NCBI GenBank assembly: GCA_921293015.1
Contig: OV121090.1
Location: forward strand, 22,024,304 to 22,088,303
Origin: Phorcus lineatus
Lineage: Eukaryota; Mollusca; Gastropoda; Trochida; Trochidae
Direction of reading: 5' to 3'
Length of the DNA: 64,000 nucleotides
Made by a program: the position numbers and the translations under genes. Shown one piece after another: positions 44,135 to 56,222 of the stretch. The notes under the pieces are model-generated. The model saw only the letters and a list, made by a program, of their open reading frames with translations, was not told the origin of the DNA and searched no databases. Position 1 is the first letter of the stretch, and each line of letters starts with the position of its first letter.

Positions 44135-44373
44135 ATGAGATGATTAAGGCTTTAACGCCACTTTCAAGGGTATTTCACATTAAAACATGCTGCTAGTATT
44201 ATTGCAGTGAGAAATACTATTGTGGCGATTCATTGCGGTGAAACCTGCGAACATCGGCTTGAAATAGCGAACCATGGGTAGTAATGGGCTGAAATTCAGT
44301 GTACCAAAACCTTACTTCATTACTTACAGTTCTCTATGGCAGACAAAGATGCCGAGCCTTTAGCGGGATACAT
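44135..44373 (-). mobile_element. Diverged tRNA-derived SINE
   Basis: The tail block CTTTAACGCCACTTTCAAG is at the left, followed by CTGCTAGTATTATTGCAG, GCGATTCATTGCGGTGAAAC and GCAGACAAAGATGCCGAGCC at the right, where the copy ends before the B box. Many substitutions mark it as an old insertion. Confidence 0.7.
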
Positions 44374-45710
44374 GAATTACATAAAAAATATATTTAAGTC
44401 AATAATGATTTGAATATATTTGACTGTTTTTTAAATCAATGATTTTATGATTATACTATGATAACTCATGTCTAGTTTTGTACACTGAAATACTACACTA
44501 TTGACATGCTATCTCATGCAACAGTCCTTTTACTTCCCCTGTATAACAACAAGCGTCACATTTCGTTTCTGCCATCTTATCAGTTCTGGGTGACAAATTT
44601 GTAGTGCTTTCCAAAACCTTTTTCTTTCCTATAATGATGGAACTTCATTACCAGGATAAATCATTAACGTTGCCTGTAGTTTTGGAATATTGAAATGTCT
44701 CCAGGTGAGATGCTTTTTAAAACGTGTCTTTTGACCAGTGATTTTAATTGGAAAGAGTTCCAAGTTAACATCTTTAACTCAGATCAAAAGATGTCGCCAT
44801 GTCATCACGCTATACTTGCAAAACATCTTGAAAGCGATAAGGCGACATGTGGAGGATATAAAATAATTGGAATGACACTAAAATGATTAATGTAACTCCT
44901 TTAAGTTAGATAGTGTGTGAGATATGGCAACCAAGGTAGTTTAATTTTTCTGTAAGTTGATGTGCAGTTGGGCTATGTGAGGTTACCATATAAACTCCTA
45001 AAAGCATGGCTCCCTTACCCCCACAATCTACATTTCACAATGGGCCATAAGTCATTGAACATTTGTTTTCTAAAATAGCGTTGTAACTCAATTAAGAAGA
45101 CCAATTAGATGTAATTGATATTCAAGAAAATGTGTCTTCATTTGGAAACTAAGTTGACACTAAATTTCTAAGATAACAAGACAACATTTCATTAAGATGT
45201 TTTTACAAGTAGGGAATAGTTAACTAGTTTTTAAAGTTTGGTTAATTTACACCTACTGTGTCCTGACTAACTGACCGACGGAAGAACGCACGAACGGGAG
45301 GAAACCTCGTGGCCACATGGCCACAAAAAGACTATTGGTAAACGTTAAAAAGGTGTCACAACGTTACGTTCGTATATGAAATATGATCCGAGAATGGTTA
45401 TTAATAAAAATAAGTCATTAATATCAACAAGGTATTGCTGGTAAACATTTGATTTCAACTTTTAAAGGGAAGGGATTAAGTTAATTTGGGTTCAAACAAT
45501 GTTGCTCCTATTAAACTGTAATATTGTCAAGACCTGTTTGCCGTGCTGGTAGGTAGGTTAGTGCTGGCGGTGAAGCTTAAATGTTAGAATGCCGGTTTGG
45601 GAAAGGGACGTTGAAGAAATTGTTCTGATTAAGCTAGTTTGATCTTAAACATAACAATGTTACGCATTGTTGACAGTTGAACTAGTAACACCCCATGATG
45701 AGAGTTGAAT
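44374..45710. other. Non-coding stretch
   Basis: No gene supported. The 63-codon frame at 44695 has no motif. A GTGGCCACATGGCCAC palindrome occurs at 45310-45325. Confidence 0.45.
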
Positions 45711-45930
45711 ATGGTCGGGATAGTGCAGTGGTTAGCGCGCTCGGATTTGGATCAAGAAGTCTGGAGTTCGAATCCCACCAGGGGCTCGGCAGTAGAGAAT
45801 CTGTCTCTACGCAGTAATGTTTCGGTGCCATGCTACACTGAATTTCGGCGCAGAATCAGCAATGGTTCGGTGTTGCGGGCTTTCTCCCAGCAATGTTTCT
45901 GCAATCTTGGCATTTAAACGTCACATTCAC
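45711..45930 (+). mobile_element. tRNA-derived SINE with intact A and B boxes
   Basis: The head has a pol III A-box region (TAGTGCAGTGGTTAGCGCGC) and B box (AGTTCGAATCC) at tRNA-like spacing. It is followed by the body (CATGCTACACTGAATTTCG, GGTTCGGTGTTGCGGGCTTT) and a degraded tail (TTTAAACGTCAC). The tRNA-like part does not fold as a complete functional tRNA, so I class it as SINE rather than tRNA. It is the only copy in the window with a complete head. Confidence 0.8.
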
Positions 45931-47789
45931 AGTCATGATAACGTATCCAGACAATGAAATATATGTGTTTTGCAATCAGTATTGATGTTTCATGATGGTA
46001 ATGAATGCATCAATGGGTCCATTGGACACAATTTTTATAAAGTAATAAAAGCCCAGAAGAATACTTATCGCCAAATCGTCCAAATCACAAGACTAATTAA
46101 ACATGGCATTGTCTTAGACGTGGTCAATGACATTAGTCAGACTAAGACTCATCATCATGTGGATTAGCAACTGATCGTGATTTGTAATAGTTGTAAATCT
46201 GATAACCACCTTGGTCTCATGAGGAACGATGCTTTATTCTCTCCGTCTTGGAGTCCTTGTAGAGACCTACATTTGCAGGGAGGATGTAACCAAAATATAC
46301 AAAACATTATTATTGTCAGCGTTCGTTCCCATTTCCTATTCTTATTTGTTTACGTAATATATCACTATGTACAGGTAATTGTTAATGCGTGAGCATTGAA
46401 TGAAATACTTGTGATTAAAACCGGGACGGACGCTACACTGCAAAATGCACTCATATGCGATTCATAATTTCTGTCTCATACTCAAGAGGAAGATTCTTTC
46501 ACTTTTTATTTGAAACTTCAAAGGAAACCCTTCCACTTGTTAAGGGTGAACGCGTTAAAAATGAGACCCATCGGTTCAATCGATGTAGAAATTTGATAAG
46601 CCTTTAAAATCAAGGTCGGATAACTTAGATGTAGATTTGCTGAAGAATGTCCCAAGGGTAATACAGTGTAGAGCATCGGAACATTTTGTAACAGAGATTA
46701 TCATTTATAGGAATATACATATAAGATGATACGTTCCATATGATTCTTTTAATCGGAGAAATATAATTTGATTTCTTGATAGCTATGTTAAACTTAAATT
46801 TTGAGTAACGTATTACTTGAACTATTGTGAAAGTCTTCCCAAGCTGTTATATTCTCACAGCCAGTTATTCCATTGCAATAGAAAATGTCGTCCAAATCAT
46901 TATGACTAACAAAAGCTATAAAGTATTATATGTCAGTCTACTGAATATAGATAAATAGAAAAGGTTTGATTTATGAATTTATCAACCTACTAAATATTTG
47001 TTTTCTTTTAACGTATGATTTACATGTTGAGACGACTCGTAAAGATAAAAATTGGAAAAAATGTTTATAAATCAAAACACAATTAACTATGACAATAAGA
47101 GAACTAGAGGATTTATTTAACGTTATTTATCTCTTTACAGAAGGCATTAGATCCTTAAAGCTGGTAGGCGGGGAAATGGGCTGAAAGTTAGTGTTTAATT
47201 TTGTATACATCTACAAGTTTATCCAAACACTTGATCCTTAATGAATAAACATCTCCCAAATATCACTGTAATTGTGTATCACTAAACGCACCTTAGCATA
47301 GTACATTCAACTTAACTTGTTTGGATGAAATCCAATGTCTGTTTCGTAATCTACTATGGGCCTGTGATATAATTTATTGCCTTTATACTTACAAATACAT
47401 AATTTTACAAAATGTGATTTGACACAAAACAACTATCCACTTACGTATATGTTTGCGTTTGTTACATAATAAGGCTCTTCATTTGCACATAAGTTTTTAT
47501 TTTAGAAAATTCTTTTCGAATCTGAATTTCATAATGACATCGCAAATAGGGGTTAAAATAGCTTATCAAATGATACCAAAAGAAATAGGTCCAATTGAAC
47601 TATCTTCACGTTTTCAGGATTCCGTAAGACTTCAGAACCACCATGCAGGTCAAAGTATAAACATGTATATTATTTCGAAGAGGAAAAGATACATGCAAAA
47701 CGATTTATGAACTTACATGAATAACAACATAACATTTCTAAAGGATTTGCAATATTGAGGTAGATGGGTTATATAAATGTGATTATTAT
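45931..47789. other. Non-coding stretch
   Basis: Short motif-free frames only (for example 45970-46167, 46177-46392, 47453-47710). Confidence 0.45.
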
Positions 47790-47798
47790 ATTTTAGAA

Positions 47799-48108
47799 CA
47801 TCCTGCTTCATCAGCGTAATTCAATCCGCTTGAATTCCACATACCCGGATATCCTTTAGGCCAAAAGCCTCGTATCGTAAACTAGCTAACCAGCCAATGA
47901 GACGACTAGCATACAAAAACAGCGGCACAACCCGGATGGAAATACAAAAGAGTCGCTTAACGATATTTCACTGGCTTAAACAATAACGGGTGAGCACAGC
48001 CACGAACATCAAGCCGCGCCAGCCTTACGAGGCATTTGGCTCGAAAGAGCTGAGGGTATATGGAAGGAGCTGGATCAGCGAATTCAATTACGCTGATGCA
48101 GCAGGATG
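47799..48108. mobile_element. MITE with long inverted ends and 9-bp target-site duplication
   Basis: This 310-bp element begins CATCCTGCTTCATCAGCG and ends with the inverted form CGCTGATGCAGCAGGATG. Similarity of the arms extends to about 80 bp, including ATACCC, GCCTCGTA and related words. ATTTTAGAA is duplicated perfectly at 47790-47798 and 48109-48117. Long inverted ends and a 9-bp duplication are typical of Mutator-like elements. It shares the CATCCTG terminus with the element at 50152. There is no coding capacity, and G+C is higher than in its surroundings. Confidence 0.85.
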
Positions 48109-48117
48109 ATTTTAGAA

Positions 48118-50142
48118 CTCTTTTATATTCTTTACTTTTGCACGAATATTTTTATTAAACACAAGGATTCCATAAAGAAACGAACAAAGATTGTTTAAAC
48201 TTCGCTTATCCATTTCCGGTTACTAGGATGATTAGGGTAATTATACATGATTCGCCGCAGGTAATATTTGCTTGTAACCCTTTAAGGGGATTTTGGAGAA
48301 TCAAGATGAGTTATGAAATGTTTCACTCACTTAGGAAAATATAATTTGTATACACGAATGATTGATTGTAAACGTTAAAAAATATAACTGAAAACGTCCA
48401 TCTAAAAAGAATTGATGTTTAACACTTCGTATTGGTCAAAGTATTTATTTTCCATGTTAACAGTGTGCATCGCCTTGTCGTTTGTTCAATGGCGCCAACA
48501 GATAATTTCATCATAAAAAAAACATGCAGAAGGAACCGGGTTTACAGCCGAGTCATATTGATTAGTACAGATCCAGTTAAGATCAGCAACAAATTATAGA
48601 GAGAAAAATATATACTTTTATAAGGATAATTTTTTCTGTCAACTTTTTCCCTCATTTTAAATAACTCTAATGAATATATGCCAGCCATAGTGTTATACAA
48701 AATCATCTTGTTTTGCTAGTTCTGTTGATTCTAATTGGGCAAAAGCTCTCAAAAACTCGCTATCAGTTCTTGAGGAATGCAGAAAAATGTATATATACAT
48801 CATCCCCTGTGACGTCAAATTCCATTAAAATAAACGGATCTATAGGTATACAAAAAAAAAGCTCTAACTAGTACTTGATCAAACGAATCTGGCATATATC
48901 GTGTTGCAGAATCACGCTAACTTTAGTCAGTATTGATGTCGATCAAATCTAAATAACTGACATAGCGAAGTTAAGTGAGCAAAGTCCTCTGTCACTTTTG
49001 AGGATTATTTATTTTTGAGGGCATGATGTTCTTTGAAAAGGTTGCAAAGAGACTGACCTGTCGGCATCCCATCCGCTATTTTGTTTAGTTAGAAATGACA
49101 TGAAAAAAACTCCTTTACTTTTGCCAATTTTAGCAATTTATAGAAAGAAATTATTTATTATAAAACCAATGCTCACTAGCTTGTAAAATCGTAGCAAGGC
49201 TTTTCACACTCGTAGCGCCGTCGAATGGCTTTGCTTCTCATTTTTTTTTAATTTCCTGAGTGTGCGATCTCATTTATCTTGTCAATTATAGATAAATCAA
49301 AATGTTTTCCTCAGTATCATGTTTGGGCTGGGTTATGTTATGATCACGTCCTAATAACATACATGTATAAACTTCAGTATCCCCTTGAAATTCCTAATTC
49401 ATTGATTCAAATCAAATCTAATTTTGTACCCTGAAATAGCAATTTTTCATTAAGTGAAATGCTTTAATCAGTTGGCCTCTTTGTCAGAAACTAGACCACA
49501 ACTTATGTTTTTCTTAAATATCTTTTTTTAAAAACCGACAGCAACAAAACAGATGGATATGGATGTATGAGAAGCGCTGTCGTATTGAAAGTTTGATATT
49601 AGAAATCTTCGTTCTTTTAGATCTGAATATACGACATCCATTTTATTTCCATTTAGAAAATCTATAGTTAAAAAGAACGGGTCCTGTTTGTTATTTAATT
49701 TACACCCAGTTTTAGAACCAATGATATCAAGACGTGTTATACCAACGCCTGATGCCAAGGCTTAAAGATTCATATTCAAGAGTACGAAATTCTTCTGATG
49801 AAACTACCTAGGCGGATGTAATGAATATCAGAACTTTAACCCCTGGGTGATCGAGGATGTACAAGTGTTACTAAATTTTAAGCAATTTCGGGCAAGCGTT
49901 ATTGCAAATAGATGTATGATTTTGACGTCGCCAACCGGTTCATATGTTTCATCAACTATGTCAATAGTTGCACTTTGCCCAGTTATATTCAAGGATTATC
50001 CTGTATTACTTGAAAAAATCCCTATTGGACAACATGAAAAGGATGTTGCCATAGAGGTAAACCTCATTGTGACCAGAACTCTTGTGAGACATCACAATTA
50101 TTACTATTATGATTTTATTAATTCTTTTCCTTGAACGAGTTA
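48118..50142. other. Non-coding stretch
   Basis: No supported gene. Open frames at 49528-49758 (minus) and 49847-50134 (plus) are short and lack motifs. Confidence 0.45.
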
Positions 50143-50534
50143 TTTGAAATTCATCCTGTCTCAGGGCAAGACGTAAAGCTGACGCTCCACTTTTCTTACC
50201 CTTGGCGTAAAACCCGGTATAAACATCGCGCCGTGACCTATGATTCTGCCAATCAAATACTTTTATCACGATCGAAGTTTAAGCCAATCAGAAAGAGTCT
50301 CTGAAACTGCAGTTGGCTTTTGATCTTCCACTAAAAGGTGACGTCCATAAATAAACAAACTGAAATCGAAAGTTTTAGCCGATCGATGATGGTGATAATG
50401 TCCGGGTCCAATTTAGCGATTCTGTTTAGTTAATTGCAGAAAATCATACACATTTACCCGTGGTATGATATTCGTAATTCATTAAAATATTTACCAATAA
50501 ACTTTAAATGATTCAGTGTTGAGAGTTCGGTTTG

Positions 50535-50569
50535 ATAGTCCCCCGTCGCAACGTGTAACGGGGGACTAT
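50535..50569. repeat. GC-rich hairpin
   Basis: The 12-bp arms ATAGTCCCCCGT and ACGGGGGACTAT surround an 11-base loop. The hairpin precedes the monomer array, and a related GGCGGGGGACAT word follows the array at 51378-51389. Confidence 0.75.
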
Positions 50570-50595
50570 GAATTCAGCGGCGTCTGTCCGTACGT

Positions 50596-51355
50596 CCGTC
50601 CGGATTCTTGTTAACGCGATAATTCATGAACCTTAGAATACCTAGAGTGTTCATATTTGGCGACAGCTTTCAATGGAGGAAGACTCAGATGCCAGTCGAC
50701 TTTGGTGACCTTGACGTCATTTTAAAGGTCACCACGACACCACGTACGTCCGGATTCTTATTAACGCGATAATTCATGAAGCTTAGCACCTAGAGTGGTC
50801 ATATTTGGTGACAGCTTTCAATGGAGGAAGACTCAGATGCCAGTCGACTTTGGTGACCTTGACGTCATTTTCAAGGTCACCACGACACCACGTACGTCCG
50901 GATTCTTATTAACGCGATAACTCATGAAGCTTAGCACCTAGAGTGGTCATATTTGGTGACAGCTTTCGATGGAGGAAGACTCAGAAGCCAGTCGACATTG
51001 GTGACCATGACGTCATTTTCAAGGTCACTACGACACTTTGACCAATTTCTAATACATTTTTAACGTGCACCTAGTGTTCATATTTGTTGACAGCCTTCAA
51101 TGGCGGAAGACTCAGATGCCAGTCGTCTTTGATGACCTTGACATTATTTTCAAGGTCACCACGACACTTTGACCACTGTGTTATACATTGTTAACGCGGT
51201 ATCTCGTAAAGCTTAGGACCTAGAGTGGTCATATTTGTTGACAGCTTTCAATGGCGGAAGACTCAGACGCCAGTTGACATTGGTGACCCTGACCTCATTT
51301 TCATGGTCACCATGACACTTTGACCACTGTAATACATTGTTAACGCGATAATATT
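50596..51355 (+). repeat. Tandem array of about 150-bp monomers
   Basis: There are five monomers (starts near 50596, 50746, 50894, 51037, 51168) plus a partial sixth. Spacing is 148-151 bp except for one 131-bp copy. The common core includes TTAACGCGATAA, CACCTAGAGTGGTCATATTT, GACAGCTTTCAATGG and GGAAGACTCAGATGCCAGTC. Each monomer also carries a palindrome in which GGTGACCTTGA and TCAAGGTCACC face each other around CGTCATTT. The first two full copies contain a perfect TGACGTCA in it. Confidence 0.85.
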
Positions 51356-51556
51356 AATTATGCCAAATATCTCATAACGGCGGGGGACATTGCCATGTTT
51401 TCGAAGGCATGGGCGCCATATTAAATTGCCGACTCGCCTTAAGCGCTGTCTTGTTCATTTTTTGTAGGTCATGATTCACGGCGCGAAGTTTATATCGGGG
51501 TAAGATATATAGCTGACGATGCTCTCTTCTTACCCTGAGACAGGATGTTTGAAGTT

Positions 51557-52097
51557 GGTCACACAGAATAAACTATTCTTTATCGATCAAAAGTACATTT
51601 CAACTTTTCAACAGTTTAAGGTTGCCAATATTTCATAACTCGCATTCAAATCCTTTATCTAAAGTTAAAAACGACATTCCTTTCTCTATAATTGTATGTT
51701 ATTAAAGAGAGTTACCTTTGCGTGGTTCATCTTCTATCTAACACATAAAATGATATCATTTTTGATAGAAAAATAAGGGAAAATTCCTGGTTAACTGAAA
51801 CATAGAATAATGCATTAAAACATCTCTTCTCATGTAGTTAATTAATATACATGTATTTTCGAAATTGGCATAAAAAGCAATGATAAATATGATCCCTTAA
51901 AAGCTTGGAAGTTCCTCCGAACATTCCTCGACATTAATTTGCGATCAAATCTTGTTAAAGAAAAACATTTTTTACATTTGTTTTTTCGAGTTGAAAAACC
52001 ATTAGCTGGGTTGCAAAAAAAGTTTTTCTCTCGAACAACTGAACAGTAAGATAATTTGTCAAGATCATGCTTATTTATCAATGTGTCAAACTTTTAT
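51557..52097. other. Non-coding stretch
   Basis: AT-rich, no supported gene. Confidence 0.45.
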
Positions 52098-52145
52098 AGG
52101 TGAGGTGATTAATGGTTTAACGCCGCTTCCAAGAGTATGTTACTT
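52098..52145 (-). mobile_element. Short relic of the tRNA-derived SINE tail
   Basis: GTGAGGTGATTAATGGTTTA followed by ACGCCGCTTCCAAGAGTAT matches the 3' tail of the SINE family. The rest of the element is missing. Confidence 0.6.
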
Positions 52146-53133
52146 TTATATATTGTTTCGATCGCTTTATCGTTTTAGAGTTATTTATTTTGAATTTTTT
52201 TTTATCTTAACCATTGTATTTCTATCGCAAAATATGTTGATTACATATTTACCCAGTCCATAAAGAAACATCCTCTTCTTTATTTTATAATTAGATTATC
52301 CTACACCATCAGAAAACAATAGTAGTAAAAATTAGGCAACAGTGCTAGATCTTAAACAAAATAAAAGGGAGGGTAATTCATCCTTAAAACTGTCATTGCA
52401 GACTTTGAAAATGAATGGATATAATCAGATCTCATCAAATTTGAAGCCAAGGGTCTAATAGATACAATTATTAGCTTCTTAAAATGTGTGGAAATAGTCA
52501 AAGAATAGACAGTAGTTATTAATATTTTGACCTTAACAAGCCTCTTCACAAGCAAGTCAAATAATTGTCTGAGTCCTCAATTCTCATATCAGATATTGTG
52601 TTAGTCAAGATGTGTAAAAATACGATATAGTATTTATTTTCTTTGATGTACCATAGCCTTCCTTAAACCAAATAAATTTAGACACGTCCTACGTAAGTGA
52701 TGAACTTCATTAAACATTCATTAGTCTTGTTTCCGTTTGTTTAAGCAAAGCCTTATTTCTTTCATGTGAAAGTTGCAAGTGTTTCTAAGGAAACGACAGA
52801 TATTATAAAATATATCTCATCCTATCTCATCCACAAATAGACAGGGGAACAGATCACTTGCTTAAAATCACTTGACTTGCCGTCTATTCAACTTGCAGGT
52901 GCTGTAACATTAATTTAGCTGACATGACACGTTTCGTTCATGCGTAAGGAATGGTATGTAATATGTTTAACGAAAAACGATTAGAGTTTTTTTCATGATT
53001 AGTTCGAGTCCTTTTGTAGTTTATTAGCCATTAAAATGTATTCTTTCATTAATTAATTAGAGGTTTACAAGTAGTATCGTTGGCGTTCTTTCTAGGCAAA
53101 CGATCAAGAAATATGTTTTGTTTCTAGCAATTG

Positions 53134-53138
<5 letters not shown>
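52146..53138. other. Non-coding stretch
   Basis: AT-rich, no gene seen. Confidence 0.45.
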
Positions 53139-53214
<76 letters not shown>

Positions 53215-53218
53215 TCAT
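53139..53218. repeat. (TA)40 dinucleotide microsatellite
   Basis: An uninterrupted TA tract of about 80 bp lies in AT-rich DNA. Length in the assembly may be unreliable. Confidence 0.9.
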
Positions 53219-55190
53219 TTGCAAAAATACTCTATTTTTTAAAGTATTTTTGTTATGAAAAACAATTTTCCATGAAACCTATAATATATTATCCCTAATT
53301 AAATTGTCATCTCATAAAGTTATCAATGTGGAAGATTGCTCTAAATCCTCGAGTGACTTGACTATATGCAAGAACATTTTTTATATCAACCTCGAATTAT
53401 CAGCTCAAACACCAATTTCTAATTTTAATCAGAAGAAAAACACATATTCAAATAAAACATTCCTCCATACATTTCCATTTGTCTTTTGAAAAGTCCTCTT
53501 AAATCTACTTATCATGAAATTGATTAGATTAATTGAATAATTCTAATCATTAAATTACGTCTGCTTTTTTCGTTTCTTTTAATTTCCACCTCATTAAAGA
53601 CAAATTATCAGGGTCCCTCTTATCCATTTCCTCCCCGCAGACTAATTCTATAACTATTTATAAACTATTTCGTCTATCTCTATCTTAAATTATAAATGAA
53701 CAACTTATTATCATTATACTGCCATGGAGTTTGTGTCGTTTAGGTAGGGGTATACGACAGAGCAGCCAATTAAGAGCTTTACGGTTATCTGTCGCAGTGC
53801 TCTGACTTTTGTAAACATTTTTACTGGTGGTTAACAGAGGCACATTTCAAACATTTCTCAACTCATGTCTCACTGTGGGGCAGGGAATCACCCTCCGCAC
53901 CCTCACAGCATTTTCAGCAATGAATCTCCAATGACCCATTATCCAGGGAGCACTGCCTAATGTTGCTAAACCTCACTGACAGGGGTCAACTTAGCAATGT
54001 ACAAGACCATATTCCATCACATTATATTGGTTTCCTCTATCATCACATGGTTAGAATTTTGAATTACTAATTGCAAGTTTTAGTAATAATGAAGGCGTAA
54101 CTGAGCTAAATTTGTCATTATATTTGCAAAATGTGAATTCTGTCGCCAATTGCATATCTTGCGATATCAAAACTGAAAAACTTGAGGAGATATGCATCAT
54201 TTAATTCAGTTGACATGTAGAAATGCATCCCAAAGAAATGGCTATTCGTCTGAATTCAAAAGCAGATTAAAACATGTCCAATGGTTTGATTATACTTAAA
54301 AATTATAAGAAGGTTGTAAATTTGTAATATCATTGTGAAAATCAGTTTGGTTAAACTTTTGACACAAGTAGTTTCTCGTAACGTTTTTCAGGATCAAGTT
54401 CATAACATGAATAATTGCACATTAGAAATAGACCTGGTAAACGATCACCTAGATCAGGTCATTTGACTGGTCATCCATTTCGATTTGAATTCTTGTTCAA
54501 TCAATAGCCCGCAAACCATCACATTACCATAAGGTATTGCGTCATGTGGTGGAAGTTCGGAGGAGGTTATGAAACAAACGTTTGTTAAGCAACTGTTTTG
54601 TCACTGTATGGCATTCTATTGATACTTTCAGCAACAATCAGTTCATCAGGATTAAATATCACCATTAACTACTTTGGGCATACGTGGCTACACTAACGTA
54701 AGGAGTGTATCTTTACTTAAGTATACACTGTTCGTTGATAGATGTTTTTCTTCAACTGAAGACTGGATATAATGGTATCATTGTGCTATTTGTAATCGTA
54801 AAAATTTCTGTAGGTGATTTAAAGAAAATATGCAATTGTTTCCTGTAGTGAGCAATTCTGTAAGTTGGAATCCCGCCGAATTGACATGAATAAAAACGAT
54901 TTGAAAAAAGGCTGAGTTGGAGGAGGATACTTGATAATGAGAAGCCATGTTTTTCAAGGTAATGGTATCGTCTTATAAAAACAGCCTTTATTGCATTTGG
55001 TGTATATCTTTAGTTTGGAAGTAACTTCTTTTCTGAGATCAAGCCCTTCATTATTTTTCAGAGTCTCGTATATAAACTCACAAATAGGCTGATGCCATTA
55101 AGTGAGTGAGTTAATAAATAAATAGCAATTGCTTTGCGTCAATCTGATTCGCTGAACACGGTAATAGAAGTTCAGTTCATACCTCGATAA
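53219..55190. other. Non-coding stretch
   Basis: No supported exon. The interval 53830-54020 is somewhat richer in G+C and could be an old exon, but its frames are interrupted. Confidence 0.4.
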
Positions 55191-55201
55191 ACTTAATTTC
55201 G

Positions 55202-55810
55202 TGACGTCACATCATTTTAGGCCAAGCCCATCGACGGAACTATTTGTAAACAAGTTACGTTTTTCTAAAAATAGCAACAGTTTGTACAATTGATTTCTTG
55301 AAAGTAGGTAAATAAAAAATTAACATAATTCAGTATGAAATAATTATTGTTGTCAAAGGTTCTAAAGGTAGTCCTTTTCATAATAACAAGAGAGCTCTAT
55401 CAGAAATTACATCCGATCGTGTTCCACCCCACAGAAGGCAAATGTTATTGTTCAATGCTCTCGCGGCCTTTGCAGGGAGGTTGGCAAAGTAATATCATTA
55501 AGTTCATGAACAGAGTTAAGCTTGGCTCCTCAACAAGTTTAAGAACTGTGTGCTGTTTAATCAGATTCCGTTAGATCGAGATCATAACACCACCAGTATA
55601 CGGCATCTACGAGGGTAAATTCGGCTGGTTTCCTCTCCGAGTTCTACGTTCGCGATTTGTGTTTACAACTGTTAGAACTAGCAATGTCAAGGCCACGTGT
55701 GACGGACGTCCGATAAGTTCATGGCCACGTGCATTGTAGATTTTCATTGGCTGAACTTTTTGTAGGCGGGGCTAGGGATCCGATGACGTTTTGATTGACA
55801 TTTTATCTCT
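55202..55810. promoter_or_regulatory. Promoter-like cluster of CpG-rich motifs
   Basis: A CRE octamer TGACGTCA (55202-55209), two GGCCACGTG E-box words (about 55691 and 55728), GACGGACGTCCG, a CATTGGCTG (CCAAT) word, a GGCGGGGC box and GATGACGTTTT occur within 600 bp of a CpG-poor background. An open frame near 55350-55490 reads SPFHNNKRALSEITSDRV but has no known domain. Direction and target gene are unknown. Confidence 0.3.
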
Positions 55811-55928
55811 TTCATGCTGTTGAGCGTTGAATTCATTCGCGTATATAGTGCAGCTCTATTTGGTGCAAATATGTATATTTAGAGCAATAAAATGTTTTAA
55901 AAACAACTAGTATGTATATATTTATTTA

Positions 55929-56071
55929 TAAGAATTGACTTCAACATTTATTAGGTTCATGGAGGTATAAACTTAAAAACCGATGTGCAAACTCGCGGAT
56001 TCACTCAGTTTGCACATCGGTTTTTAAGTTTATACCTCCATGAACTTAATAAATGTTGAAGTCAATTCTTA
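55929..56071. repeat. Near-perfect palindrome with 65-bp arms
   Basis: Left arm 55929-55993 and right arm 56007-56071 are inverted copies with a single mismatch (GG/AG near 55953), separated by a 13-base loop CGCGGATTCACTC. The arms contain CATGGAGGTATAAAC and CCGATGTGCAAACT. The structure would form a 65-bp stem in DNA or RNA. No coding frame. Confidence 0.9.
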
Positions 56072-56075
56072 ATTG

Positions 56076-56214
56076 TTTCACGCCGCTCGGGCAATATTTC
56101 TTGAAAGAATTGGATTTGAAAACAAGATGCAATAGCTTATATGAATACTGCCCCAAAATACATGAACAAACATATGTCATGGTTTATTCATAACATTAAT
56201 GATTATATACCATA
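56076..56214 (-). mobile_element. LINE 3'-end fragment with SINE-like tail
   Basis: CTTAATTG flanks the fragment at 56068-56075 and 56215-56222. On the minus strand it reads CATAAACCATGACATATG, ATAAGCTATTGCATCTTG, CAAATCCAATTCTTTC and then AAATATTGCCCG, AGCGGCGTGAAA. It aligns with the LINE 3' fragment at 40020 but ends in an AGCGGCG-AAAC tail like that of the tRNA-derived SINE. It has inserted at the outer edge of the palindrome's right arm. Confidence 0.65.
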
Positions 56215-56222
56215 CTTAATTG

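Larger units (their letters stand above)
50152..51547. mobile_element. Mutator-like non-autonomous element with internal tandem repeats
   Basis: The ends CATCCTGTCTCAGGG (50152) and CCCTGAGACAGGATG (to 51547) are inverted. Imperfect similarity extends inward about 90 bp, including ATAAAC, CGCGCCGTGA and a TCTTACCC block. The 9-bp flanks TTTGAAATT (50143-50151) and TTTGAAGTT (51548-51556) match at eight of nine positions. Inside lie a GGGGGACTA hairpin and five tandem monomers. There is no transposase frame. The Mutator assignment rests on end length and target size only. Confidence 0.75.

Noticed and set aside
45711..45785. Functional tRNA gene
   Set aside because: A and B boxes are present, but the sequence continues directly into SINE body and a complete cloverleaf with paired acceptor stem is not apparent.
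50006..50269. Minus-strand 87-codon frame overlapping the left end of the Mutator-like element
   Set aside because: It crosses the element boundary and has no motif, so it cannot be a conserved gene of either side.
53139..53218. Origin or structural element at the (TA)40 tract
   Set aside because: Simple microsatellites of this length are common and nothing else supports a function.
55347..55574. 75-codon ORF in the promoter-like cluster
   Set aside because: A different frame across the same bases is equally open and neither has a recognisable domain, so no CDS was called.
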